NCBI GenBank assembly: GCA_022820505.1
Contig: JAJEFK010000001.1
Span: forward strand, 1 to 64,000
Source: Acidimicrobiia bacterium
Lineage (GTDB): Bacteria > Actinomycetota > Acidimicrobiia > Acidimicrobiales > Poriferisodalaceae
Length of the DNA stretch: 64,000 nt
Direction: 5' to 3'
Below, piece after piece: positions 34,701 to 41,718 of the stretch. The translations under genes were made by a program, and so were the position numbers. How positions within the stretch are numbered: the first letter of the stretch is position 1; every line of letters starts with the position of its first letter. The notes under the pieces are model-generated. The model saw nothing but the letters and a program-made list of their open reading frames with translations, made no database searches and was not told the DNA's origin.

Positions 34701-36633
34701 CCGCGTGAGCGGCACCGCGTCAGCGCAGACAGTCTTCGCCGCTTTGGCTTCCACATTCCTTGATTTCAACTTGGAAGGCGCGCCTACCGATCCGAAAGAC
34801 TACGACACCTACCCGGTGCAAGCTCGGCCAGTCAGAGACAAGCGCAGCATTGACTACAGCGACCCTACAGGAATCGAATACAGCTTCGACGACAATACAT
34901 TAGCCAACCCGACAGATCGGCGTTATGCACCGTTGGCGGGCACAGCTTCGCCTACTACCGGCGGCGACGGCTGGACTGTGGACAACAACGCTCCGCGTGG
35001 CTACAACAGGCACGGCACAGACATTGTGCTAGCAAAGAACGCTCATTTGGACATCCAATACGATGCGGAATTCACGTTCACTGACCGCGACAACGACCCC
35101 GGCAACCCTGACGCGTTGACTGTGGAACTGCTTTTGCAGCCTGCGGGTACTCACGGCGGAACAGACGGCTTCGCCAACACACAGATTCTCGGCAAAGCCG
35201 TGGCTTCTGATCTTATCGCCAAGGATGGCGACATGGCAGGCACCGTCGACATCACACACAAAACGGTATCTTGGAGCATTCCCGACGCGCTCACTGACGC
35301 TGTGCAAGCCACTAGGGCCGGTTTGAGGCTGCAAGACAGACCGGGCGAATATCTGACAGCAGAAGGTCTGCTATTTCAGTCTGCAGGATGCCGACGGCTG
35401 AAGCTCGGCATTCACGGCGAATTCACTTCCGATCCGGGCGAACTGCAGTTTGCGCTCACAACGCTGAACGATAGCTGGAGTCGCGGCAGCCGCCCGTTCA
35501 CGGTGGACAAGCGCGCAAAAGACATTTGGTCAGGCGGCAACCCGACGCCCGGTGCGCCTTCGACTTTCGACGTTGACCTGTACGACTCGACTTCGCCAGC
35601 TTTCCGCTGGGCGCTCATGCTGTCTCATACCAATAATCACTCATGGGCCGACTTCAACGTAGAAGGCTTGAAAGTGTGGCTCGACGTGACATGGTGGGGC
35701 GACGACGACGACGGCCGCACAGTGAGCATTCCGATTCGTAATAGGGCTTTCAATCTGGGCGACCGTATCTGTCTGGCGACAAGCAACGTCACAAGGTCCA
35801 ACAATTACCGGCTTATCACTGTCGCGGGTCAGAAGCTCAGCGTTGCCAACAGCAACGACGTGGCAGGCAGGCAGCCGACATTCACGGGCACATTCGAGAC
35901 CGGCGAATTCGTCGGCACGGCCACCAGCGACGATAGTTCTATGTGGTGGTACCTAGACGACTCAGGCCGCATAGTGGCACGCCGAGACGTTCGCAAGATA
36001 GGAATAACTGTCACGCTGTCAGCCGCAGCCGAGCCGACAGAAATAGCCGTATGGCGTGAAGCTGCGGACTTAGGCACCCGTGAGCTACTGGGGCGCAAGA
36101 CACTGGACAGCAGCACGCTGAGTTTCACGGTGCCGTCGTTGGCGATTACGTCAGGCGAGCGCATCATAATAACGACTTCTGACGCTACCGACGCGACAGT
36201 AACCGTGCTGGCAGATGCGCAGACACTGCAGACACTGCCAGCGGTACAGACCGCTGTAGCCGGAATCATGCGCCCGGAGATATTCGCCAGAACCACGATA
36301 CCCGCCGCGGGTGCGGCTAACCGCTGGCGCAGGCTAGTGCTGGCTGACGGCATGACATGGGGCGAACAGCGCACCTTGCATGTCTACATACAAGACAACA
36401 AAGGCCACCCGAACCAATGGCGACACTTGCTGTCTTGCCCGACCGCGTTGCTGCTGTCAATGTCGCCATTGCCGACAGACAGACTCGGCACCGCGGCGAC
36501 TAACACAGACAACTACGTATCAGAGAACATTTCCGGGCGAGAATATCTGCTAGCACCATTGGCCGATGGAGGATTGGCGCTCAATTCTGTTGAGACTTCC
36601 GGCAGCCAAGCAACACTAATATACGCCGAGTAA
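31789..36633 (+). CDS. Large tail-fibre protein with collagen-like repeats, 1614 aa
   Basis: Likely the receptor-binding fibre. Residues about 195-210 and 235-255 contain Gly-x-y collagen triplets (GPKGDKGDPGRG and GDKGDKGDTGDKGDPGPQ) that would trimerise. Two copies of a GDGSWSTPTDTATVHTQ segment follow at about residues 400 and 455, then Ser/Gly-rich linkers and several beta-sandwich repeats. The N-terminal 100 residues should attach to the virion. The gene occupies a fifth of the element. Location after connectors rather than after the tail tip is unusual. Confidence 0.82.
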   Translation: MAALTLDPKHILHNAGAELAGLRWQLWGYPLISATDPGGTWIGGKQDSGTLDNDGTSEVAAQVSPEGTYYGFRLDGQPEILFIVSEDEPHTLSYWAAKFRLPTPVGPVPGEDGRTGPGEAIVFRTDPDGTTPPAPTGGSWQADTATITPPGGWGINPTTPEPGEELWASRALVPSVPAADASTPITLSWSAPYIAGGTGPKGDKGDPGRGIKSAAYEAPNLTITLTDDTTEGPFAVKGDKGDKGDTGDKGDPGPQADPVPLTLTLLHTQTGAAAIDIANIPPTLIVSVAGPVQTDADNGMVIIPTAAGTYHGPGWNITITRSGTGNVNGQLAISGIQSNDTVTVYSAAGQGTGTGISAVKTAAPVSGDGTTADPVTIAPHAVKVEYLPEGAAAGKYLEGDGSWSTPTDTATVHTQSPVSGDGSTDHPVTVGNDAMPVSALKVSGKASDATYLRGDGSWSTPTDTATVHTQTPVQGDGSSGSPVKLGVGEVSKAYLDATLTNEINDAAKTATSLGLAYDAASRSLQVKRDGSGANSVTLPESGGGGGGTGAATTLFEWSRSDSAKPTLPSTLTIEGVKAHEAFSLFASADNSGAGAGSATSFNLQIADSQAEALSNDVSLSIARSGHYADSADYIAAADGNITVNVGETDLGDTWGADSSLVIGVIRAVESGGDDTKTYLDNIPSRYQGKHLAVNDDDSGYVWVTQPFVGNWEDLAAGFIFPVGTLCEYKSTGYLCHTATTKGATGPDADSAHWSLIENWQGIYDSNAYYHAGSIVDYLGGFAAALTDIKPSDPEPSAADNTKWLLVRPAGFTPSPTILEDGGKAVLASPGSAGVWTGPSLVGRGQAITSSVSYSPVDGSHDFSDLLKIDGIPAPLAQFMEAEYGNLLEWMRIPANLSMKLRQTWTDNLSGNTIAVKLTVLHGGGGSDTTLLSWSPNIPSAAAKSDPQELEHDIDLTGITFHVGDQLALVVDRVSGTASAQTVFAALASTFLDFNLEGAPTDPKDYDTYPVQARPVRDKRSIDYSDPTGIEYSFDDNTLANPTDRRYAPLAGTASPTTGGDGWTVDNNAPRGYNRHGTDIVLAKNAHLDIQYDAEFTFTDRDNDPGNPDALTVELLLQPAGTHGGTDGFANTQILGKAVASDLIAKDGDMAGTVDITHKTVSWSIPDALTDAVQATRAGLRLQDRPGEYLTAEGLLFQSAGCRRLKLGIHGEFTSDPGELQFALTTLNDSWSRGSRPFTVDKRAKDIWSGGNPTPGAPSTFDVDLYDSTSPAFRWALMLSHTNNHSWADFNVEGLKVWLDVTWWGDDDDGRTVSIPIRNRAFNLGDRICLATSNVTRSNNYRLITVAGQKLSVANSNDVAGRQPTFTGTFETGEFVGTATSDDSSMWWYLDDSGRIVARRDVRKIGITVTLSAAAEPTEIAVWREAADLGTRELLGRKTLDSSTLSFTVPSLAITSGERIIITTSDATDATVTVLADAQTLQTLPAVQTAVAGIMRPEIFARTTIPAAGAANRWRRLVLADGMTWGEQRTLHVYIQDNKGHPNQWRHLLSCPTALLLSMSPLPTDRLGTAATNTDNYVSENISGREYLLAPLADGGLALNSVETSGSQATLIYAE
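32983..33194 (+). repeat. 47-bp direct repeats in the fibre gene
   Basis: The stretches 32983-33029 and 33148-33194 are identical over 47 bp and lie 165 bp apart, a multiple of three. They encode the duplicated GDGSWSTPTDTATVH segment. Recombination between them would delete or duplicate 55 codons without changing frame. Confidence 0.9.
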
Positions 36634-36647
36634 AGGAAAACAAAACA

Positions 36648-36956
36648 ATGAACAAAACAATCAAGACACTCATTTATTCACTGCTGGCCGTTCTGGCTAT
36701 CGGAATCGGAACGCTCATATGGCTATCAGCGCCTGACAGCATCCCTGAGACGCCGCTAGAGCCGTCACAAACGACAATTCCGGCGAGCACCGAAGTACCC
36801 GCTACTTCGGTGCCGTTCACGATTCCTGACAGCGGCGGCAACGGCAACACCTACCAGCAGAACGACGGCGGCAACGGCGCAGCCGGACTCGCCGTCATCC
36901 GCTGGCGAGACGACGGCAACGCCATGACAGCAGACGATCTGCTGACAGTCAGCTAA
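36648..36956 (+). CDS. Single-pass membrane protein, 102 aa
   Basis: The N-terminus (NKTIKTLIYSLLAVLAIGIG) is a short basic stretch and one transmembrane helix at residues 7-28. It is followed by a Pro/Thr/Ser-rich segment and a Gly/Asn-rich region. The ribosome-binding site AAAGGAAAAC precedes ATG 36648. Position at the end of the structural block and its topology would allow a holin or spanin-like role, but no such family was recognised. Confidence 0.6.
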   Translation: MNKTIKTLIYSLLAVLAIGIGTLIWLSAPDSIPETPLEPSQTTIPASTEVPATSVPFTIPDSGGNGNTYQQNDGGNGAAGLAVIRWRDDGNAMTADDLLTVS

Positions 36957-36966
36957 ACGCGACAAA

Positions 36967-37006
36967 ACGCCAGCAAGACAAACCCGTGAGTCTGCCTTGC
37001 TGGCGT
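36967..37006. terminator. Bidirectional hairpin between convergent genes
   Basis: ACGCCAGCAAG (36967-36977) pairs with CTTGCTGGCGT (36996-37006), extended by GACAA/TTGTGTC flanks. It lies between the end of the structural block and the end of the minus-strand cargo gene, and would terminate both. Confidence 0.8.
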
Positions 37007-37029
37007 GTTGTGTCGTGATGGTCAGAGTG

Positions 37030-37833
37030 TCAGAAGCTGTGGCGTTCTATTTCGCAAGTTCTGTTTGACAGCGCCCGCAGCGTGATGGTGTCGCCGTCGA
37101 CAAGCTCGAAGGCGTATGTCTTGAACGGCATCGTTGTGGCTATAGCGTCTACGCCTTGCCCCAGTCTGCGCCATTCGCGCTCGAACGGGTTGGCATCGTC
37201 GCCGGTTTCGTTCACGGTTATTTCGCCGTTGTAATAGGCACCCGAACCGTCTCCGAGCGAAAGGCAGTCACCACCGTGATAACCGAATGCATTGTGACCT
37301 AGCGGGCTAGGCCAGAATTCGCCATGCTTGCCGCTGTTCTCGCTGAATCGCCAGAGTCCGGCTTGAATGTCTTTGCCGACAGTGAACGTAGCGGCGGCGT
37401 GCTCGACAGCGGCGTAAGGATGCTCCGAGCCGACAGCTAGCGGCTTGGTTCGCGCAACCGCCGCCAGATTGCCTTGCTGCCGGTTGTCGATCCATGCCAG
37501 CACCGCACGCGCTGTTTCCACGCGGTCAGCGCCCGCCAGCCGAGCTATGACGTTCAGACCGGCTACAGCTTCGTCGGGTACCGCTTTGGTGCCGCCGAGA
37601 ACTACGACTTGCTGAGAGTCAATGGCTGCTTTGGCGTCGCCGGGTTCCACGACGCATTTCGTGTCGAGCACTTGCCAGCTAGCGATTAGTTCCGCCATGG
37701 CCGCGTCACCCGCAGCCGCTACGACGGCGTAGGTTTCCTTCGAGCAATCCGGCGCATCCTGCGCTCCGGCGCTCGAAGCCGTCAAGCCGACTAGCAGCAA
37801 CGCCGCGAATGCGGCGGCTAACAGTTTCCTCAT
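37030..37833 (-). CDS. Secreted protein with one CWB2-type cell-wall-binding repeat (cargo gene)
   Basis: The first 24 residues form a Sec signal peptide (basic start, LLAAAFAALLLVGLTA, cleavage after AGA). Residues about 75-113 match the CWB2 cell-wall-binding repeat: VVVLGGTKAVPD, then IARLAGADRVETARAV. CWB2 is usually in tandem triplets, but here a single copy is seen. The C-terminal half (LWRFSENSGKHGEFWPSP, GGDCLSLGDGSGAYYNGE) is a beta-rich module not recognised. Four cysteines could form disulfides. A strong ribosome-binding site (AGGAGGG) precedes it. Its reverse orientation at the element's end fits a lysogenic-conversion cargo gene. Confidence 0.8.
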   Translation of the reverse strand: MRKLLAAAFAALLLVGLTASSAGAQDAPDCSKETYAVVAAAGDAAMAELIASWQVLDTKCVVEPGDAKAAIDSQQVVVLGGTKAVPDEAVAGLNVIARLAGADRVETARAVLAWIDNRQQGNLAAVARTKPLAVGSEHPYAAVEHAAATFTVGKDIQAGLWRFSENSGKHGEFWPSPLGHNAFGYHGGDCLSLGDGSGAYYNGEITVNETGDDANPFEREWRRLGQGVDAIATTMPFKTYAFELVDGDTITLRALSNRTCEIERHSF

Positions 37834-38174
37834 GGCGGTTCCCTCCTATCGGGAGTCCGGTTTGATTTAACCTATCAACCGTCGCCAACCGCAGGAGGGA
37901 ACCATGAGCCGGTTTCCCCGGGTGCTGTTGGCGCGGCCCACGAAGGGCGCACGGCTGATAGGTCGGGCGCAACGCTACCCGTGAGCGCTCAGGCACGCTG
38001 AGAACGACGCTGAGCAAGCACGCAGTCAGCTAGAGTGCGCCTAGAGCGCTTGTGCCTTCGTGGTCGTGGATTCCCCGCCAGTCAGGAAATGGTCAGGCGT
38101 GCCAAGCGCTCAGCCGGTACAGCCTCCCCACAGCCGAAAGGCTTGGGCGGTACCGGCGCGCTAGCTTGGGCAGC
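37834..38174. promoter_or_regulatory. Divergent control region with 11-bp inverted repeat
   Basis: This 341-bp region separates the cargo gene from the last plus-strand gene. GGTTCCCTCCT (37837-37847) is the exact reverse complement of AGGAGGGAACC (37893-37903). Each arm is the ribosome-binding site for a divergent reading frame. Between them lies the AT-rich GGTTTGATTTAACCTATCAACC, itself partly palindromic, suitable for two back-to-back promoters. The rest (37985-38174) shows no clear gene. Confidence 0.6.
37904..37984 (+). CDS. Possible 26-aa basic peptide
   Basis: ATG 37904 follows AGGAGGGA at an ideal spacing. The frame reads MSRFPRVLLARPTKGARLIG and ends RAQRYP before TGA, with six Arg and one Lys. 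The perfect ribosome-binding site and divergent arrangement are the only support. It could be a leader peptide or a small regulator. Confidence 0.35.
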   Translation: MSRFPRVLLARPTKGARLIGRAQRYP

Positions 38175-38450
38175 ATGACAGACAATGCACAGCACGAAAT
38201 TCTGTGGCAACACGACGCGTGGCTAGCGCTCGACGAATTCGGAACCGCCATCGTGTTCGCTCCCGAGCACGAAGATGCCGCGGAGCGCTACAAGAACCAA
38301 CACGGCGGCACAACAGAACGCCGCGAGACAGCCGACTACGACGGCTTCTGCGGATGGCGGAAAATCTTGTCCGACGGCTCCACGCTCGACTACGTGATAT
38401 CAGAAGATCCCGTAGCGCACGGCAACGCTCACGCCACGCCCAAACGCTGA
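38175..38450 (+). CDS. Hypothetical protein, 91 aa
   Basis: ATG 38175 is preferred to the longer frame from 38052, which lacks coding character. The product (MTDNAQHEILWQHDAWLALD, VFAPEHEDAAERYKNQHGG) is acidic and aromatic. It lies between the control region and the right att site, ending 63 bp before attR. No family was recognised. Confidence 0.5.
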   Translation: MTDNAQHEILWQHDAWLALDEFGTAIVFAPEHEDAAERYKNQHGGTTERRETADYDGFCGWRKILSDGSTLDYVISEDPVAHGNAHATPKR

Positions 38451-38453
38451 TTT

Positions 38454-38475
38454 CTGGGGAACAACTCTGGGGAAC
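38454..38475. promoter_or_regulatory. Right pair of GGGGAAC arm-type sites
   Basis: GGGGAAC occurs at 38456-38462 and 38469-38475, 13 bp apart. The 12-mer CTGGGGAACAAC at 38454-38465 is identical to 16075-16086 beside the integrase gene. Shared motifs at both ends of the element suit integrase arm binding. Confidence 0.65.
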
Positions 38476-38496
38476 AGCCACCGAAAAGTGCGCTGA

Positions 38497-39048
38497 CTAG
38501 GGCTTATGACTTACCATCTTGGTGAGCTGCCCCGAGCCGGCGGGGCCGATCAGCGTGACCGCCCGCGCGTAGCAGCCGATGACTGGTCGCGCCCGTTCGA
38601 AGTGCTCGGCAGCGCCGCCGCACATCACGGTGAGCACGCCGTTCTGCGCGCCCGCCTCGCCGCCGGACACCGGTGCGTCCACGAAGCCGATCCCGTGCTC
38701 GGCGCAGGCTGCGGCCAGCTCACGCGCCAGGTCGGCCGAAGCGGTGGTGTGATCGACGAGGATCGAGCCCTCGTCCATCGCGGCGAGCGCGCCGTCGTCG
38801 CCGTAGGCCACGGCGCGCACGTCGTCGTCGGCGCCGACGCACATGAACACGATGGCTGCGCCGCGGGCGGCATCCGCGGGCGTTGCGGCCACCCGGCCCC
38901 CGTGTTCGCCTGACCAACGCTGCGCGACGCTCGCGGTCCGATTGAAGACAGCCACGCGGTGGCCCGCTGCGGCGAGGTGGCCCGCCATGGGGAAACCCAT
39001 CACGCCGAGCCCGATGAATGCGACGTCAATCGGCACGGCGGACTCCAT
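38497..39048 (-). pseudogene. N-terminal fragment of 3-hydroxyisobutyrate-dehydrogenase-like gene
   Basis: The fragment holds the Rossmann NAD(P)-binding domain (FIGLGVMGFPMAGHLAAAGH) and substrate motif DAPVSGGEAGAQNGVLTVM, up to GSGQLTKMV. Then four residues read from the element (SHKP) precede a stop. Intact family members reduce or oxidise 3-hydroxyacids such as 3-hydroxyisobutyrate or tartronate semialdehyde. Without the C-terminal helical domain, which holds the dimer interface, it should be inactive. It starts inside the end of the acyl-CoA synthetase gene (23-bp overlap). Confidence 0.92.
38513..38521. other. attR core
   Basis: ACCATCTTG matches the left core. To its right the host sequence continues with the Leu-Gln-Gly codons of GSGQLTK; to its left is element DNA that appends Ser-His-Lys-Pro and a stop to the truncated dehydrogenase. 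Confidence 0.8.
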
Positions 39049-40549
39049 GGTTCTCGTCGAGCATTGCCCTTACCTCGTGTTTGCGTACTTTGCCGAGCGC
39101 CGTTCGGGGAAGCTGATCGGTCCAGAACACCGCCTTGGGATGCTTGAAGCGCGCAAGCTGCCCGTCGAACAGGCGCAGGAGCTCAGCGGCCTCGGTTTCA
39201 GCCCTGGGCACTGCGACGATGGCGGGCACTTCGCCCCATCGCTCGTCGGGCACGCCCACGACGGTTGACTCTGCGACGAGGTCGCTGCGGGCGAGGATCT
39301 CCTCGAGCTCGGCGGGGTAGATGTTCTCGCCCCCAGAGATGATCATGTCCTTGCGCCGGTCGTCGATGAAGATCCAGCCCTCGTCGTCGGCGTGGCCGAC
39401 ATCGCCGGTGCGGAACCACCCGTCGCTGAGCGCCTCGGCAGTGGCCTCGGCGTCACGCCAGTACTCCAGCAGCACGCTCGGCCCACGCACCCACAGCTCG
39501 CCGCGCTCGCCCGGCGCCGCGTCCGCGCCGCCATCGGTCACGATGCGCACTTCGCACATGGTCGAGGGCTTGCCGCACGAGCCCGGGTGGATTGCTGCTT
39601 CGTCGCAGCGCAGGTGCACCGCGATCGGGGCGGTCTCCGTGGATCCGTAGATCTGCCCGACCGGCACACCCCGGTCGAAGAAGGGTGCGGTGGCAGCCGC
39701 CGGCACGGGAGACGATCCGGTCATGATCCCGCGCAGCGATCCGAGGTCGGCGGTGGCGAAGCGCGGATGGGCGGCGACGGCGGTCAGGGCGGCAGGCACC
39801 AGCACGGTCCAGGTCGGCTGCCACTGCTCGACGTCGTCGAGGAACTGCCCGGGGTCGAAAGCCCGCTCGATGAGCGCGGCCGCCCCACCCAGCAGAGCAG
39901 GGAGGGTCTGGATGTTCAGCCCGCCGACGTGGAACAACGGGATCGTGGTGAGCACCCGGTCGCGGCTCGTGAGGTCATGGGCGTGGGTCGAGTTGACGGC
40001 GTTCGCGGCCATCGCCGCCTGGTCCAGCACAGCTCCCTTGGGATATCCCGTGGTGCCCGAGGTGTAGGCCAGCAGCACCGGATGGGCGGGGGTGCCCCGA
40101 CGCGGCGGGGGAGCACTCGGGGTACTGGGGCACTCGGGCTCGTCAGGCAGCGCCCGGATCTCGCACCCCGCACCGATCGATGCGGCATGTCGCTCGAACG
40201 TCGAATCGACCGCCAGCAGGCTGGGCTGTGCGTGTTCGAGGATCCACCGGTGCTCGGGCGGCGCCAGGCGCGAGTTCAGCGGCAGGTAGATGGCGCCCAG
40301 CCAGGAGCATCCGAGCATGAGCCGCAGTGCCGCCGGCCGGTTCGGGCCGAGCCACGCCACACGGTCGCCCTCGCCCACGCCGGCACCGGCCAGCCAGCCT
40401 GCCGTCGCGGCGATCTGGTCTGCGAATGCGCGGTATGTGTGCTCGACGCCTTCGAACGCGACGGCGGTCGCAGACGGCTGCCGGTCGGCCCACCGCTCGA
40501 CGCGCGCGGCAAGATCGGCCCCAGCGGACAGTGGTCCGGGATCGCTCAC
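39026..40549 (-). CDS. Acyl-CoA synthetase (AMP-forming)
   Basis: ANL-superfamily enzyme of 507 aa that activates a carboxylic acid to its CoA thioester. The P-loop-like motif is LLAYTSGTTGYPKGAVL; YGSTETAP and the hinge-region segment GWFRTGDVGHADDEGWIFI are present; the C-terminal catalytic Lys is in LPRTALGKVRKHEV. The start is GTG 40549. Overlap with the split dehydrogenase gene indicates an operon continuing to the class V aminotransferase across the insertion. Confidence 0.93.
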   Translation of the reverse strand: MSDPGPLSAGADLAARVERWADRQPSATAVAFEGVEHTYRAFADQIAATAGWLAGAGVGEGDRVAWLGPNRPAALRLMLGCSWLGAIYLPLNSRLAPPEHRWILEHAQPSLLAVDSTFERHAASIGAGCEIRALPDEPECPSTPSAPPPRRGTPAHPVLLAYTSGTTGYPKGAVLDQAAMAANAVNSTHAHDLTSRDRVLTTIPLFHVGGLNIQTLPALLGGAAALIERAFDPGQFLDDVEQWQPTWTVLVPAALTAVAAHPRFATADLGSLRGIMTGSSPVPAAATAPFFDRGVPVGQIYGSTETAPIAVHLRCDEAAIHPGSCGKPSTMCEVRIVTDGGADAAPGERGELWVRGPSVLLEYWRDAEATAEALSDGWFRTGDVGHADDEGWIFIDDRRKDMIISGGENIYPAELEEILARSDLVAESTVVGVPDERWGEVPAIVAVPRAETEAAELLRLFDGQLARFKHPKAVFWTDQLPRTALGKVRKHEVRAMLDENHGVRRAD

Positions 40550-40594
40550 GGTGCCTGCAAGATGTCGATGGGTGCCGGTTGCGAGCAGATCGCT

Positions 40595-41641
40595 TCAGGC
40601 CAGGTCGCCCTGCAGGGCGCCGTCGATCACCACGGCTTCGCCGTCGAGGAACACGCTGTGGTTGCGCATGGGCAGGTCGAAGTGCCCCAGCGTGTGGCGC
40701 CCGGCGTGCTCGTTGGCGCCCGTCGAGTAGAGAAAGTTGCCGGCGAACGCTCGCTGCTCGGTGCCGTTGGTCTGGCTCCGGTCGTACATCGACAGGGTGT
40801 CCCACCGCGCTCCCGGGTTCATGCCCCAGCCCACGTGGCTGGTCGCATACGCCTCGCGGTCGCCCCACGCATCGGTGTAGCTGCGGAACAGCGCCGCGTC
40901 GGTGCCGACGCCCTCCACGTCGACGACGTAGTCGTCTTGAATTCTCAGCGTGACCGGCGACTCGATGTATCGCTTGAAGGTGAGGTTCATGTCGCCGCGA
41001 TCCATCACGATGGTGCCGTTCACGGTGTCGGCTTTGGGAAACGCCAGGCAGAGCCCGCCGGGCCAGTGGCTGATCGTGCCCGGCCGAGCGGTGTAGCCCC
41101 ATCCGCCGCCGCACGGCGCCCCGTCGACGTCGACGACCAGATCGGTGCCCGCTGCCGAGGTGACGTGCATCTGCGAGGCAGCGATCAGCTTCTTGATGCC
41201 GACCTTGACTTTCGGCTCGAGGTCTGGCTCTGGCGAGAGACGCTCGAGGGCTTCGGGGTGCTCATTGGACACCATCAGGATCCGGGTGCCCTCGCCGAGG
41301 ATCTTCGGGAGTTCCGGGGCGTGCAGGAGCCCTTCCACCGTGCAGTCGACCACGAAATCCACCGCGCCGAGCGCAGCGAGCACTGCCGCCGAGCCGGCGA
41401 TGGCGTCGGACGCGCCCGTCGACCTCACCGGCACCGGCGCCGACTGGCGAGGCGTGGGCACCACGACGTGGACCGGCGGCGTGCCGAGCCGATCCAGGGC
41501 CAACTCGGCCAGGTTCACGTTCACGGCCCTGCTTTGGCTCTCGGACAGGATCGCTGCCGTCTGGGGCGGTTCGACGCCGCACATCTCGAAGACCGACGAG
41601 AAGGCATCGATCCACTTCGCTTCGATTCGCTCGACCAGCAT
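40595..41641 (-). CDS. 2,5-dihydroxypyridine 5,6-dioxygenase (NicX)-like protein
   Basis: This 348-aa protein resembles NicX, the iron-dependent ring-opening enzyme of nicotinate degradation, in several blocks: ISHWPGGLCLAFPKADTVNG, then GTIVMDRGDMNLTFKRYI, TSHVGWGMNPGARWD, and LGHFDLPMRNHSVFLDG. The His of SHVGWG and the His and Asp of GHFDLPMRN correspond to the NicX iron ligands. No other nicotinate-pathway gene is nearby, so the substrate may be another cyclic or aminopeptidase-like compound. Length is normal. Confidence 0.8.
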   Translation of the reverse strand: MLVERIEAKWIDAFSSVFEMCGVEPPQTAAILSESQSRAVNVNLAELALDRLGTPPVHVVVPTPRQSAPVPVRSTGASDAIAGSAAVLAALGAVDFVVDCTVEGLLHAPELPKILGEGTRILMVSNEHPEALERLSPEPDLEPKVKVGIKKLIAASQMHVTSAAGTDLVVDVDGAPCGGGWGYTARPGTISHWPGGLCLAFPKADTVNGTIVMDRGDMNLTFKRYIESPVTLRIQDDYVVDVEGVGTDAALFRSYTDAWGDREAYATSHVGWGMNPGARWDTLSMYDRSQTNGTEQRAFAGNFLYSTGANEHAGRHTLGHFDLPMRNHSVFLDGEAVVIDGALQGDLA

Positions 41642-41718
41642 CTGGTCCTCCAGATTCCCGCAGCCTGCTGACTATGCGCCAAGTTAGAGGCTGTGCGGAG
41701 CGCCGCGGCCGCTGGGTG

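Larger units (their letters stand above)
15953..38521. mobile_element. Integrated phage-like element of about 22.6 kb
   Basis: Boundaries are set by the 9-bp direct repeat ACCATCTTG at 15953-15961 and 38513-38521, and by the two halves of one host gene outside it. The interior differs from the host in lower G+C and AT-rich intergenic regions. It contains integrase, AlpA-like regulator, head, packaging and tail genes, and a secreted cargo gene. All structural genes are intact and tightly packed with ATGA or TAATG overlaps, so it does not look decayed. No replication, endolysin or CI-like repressor gene was recognised. Confidence 0.93.

Noticed and set aside
39392-41671. A 759-aa plus-strand open frame
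   Set aside because: It is antisense to the acyl-CoA synthetase and NicX-like genes, which have clear family motifs; long antisense frames are common in high-G+C DNA.
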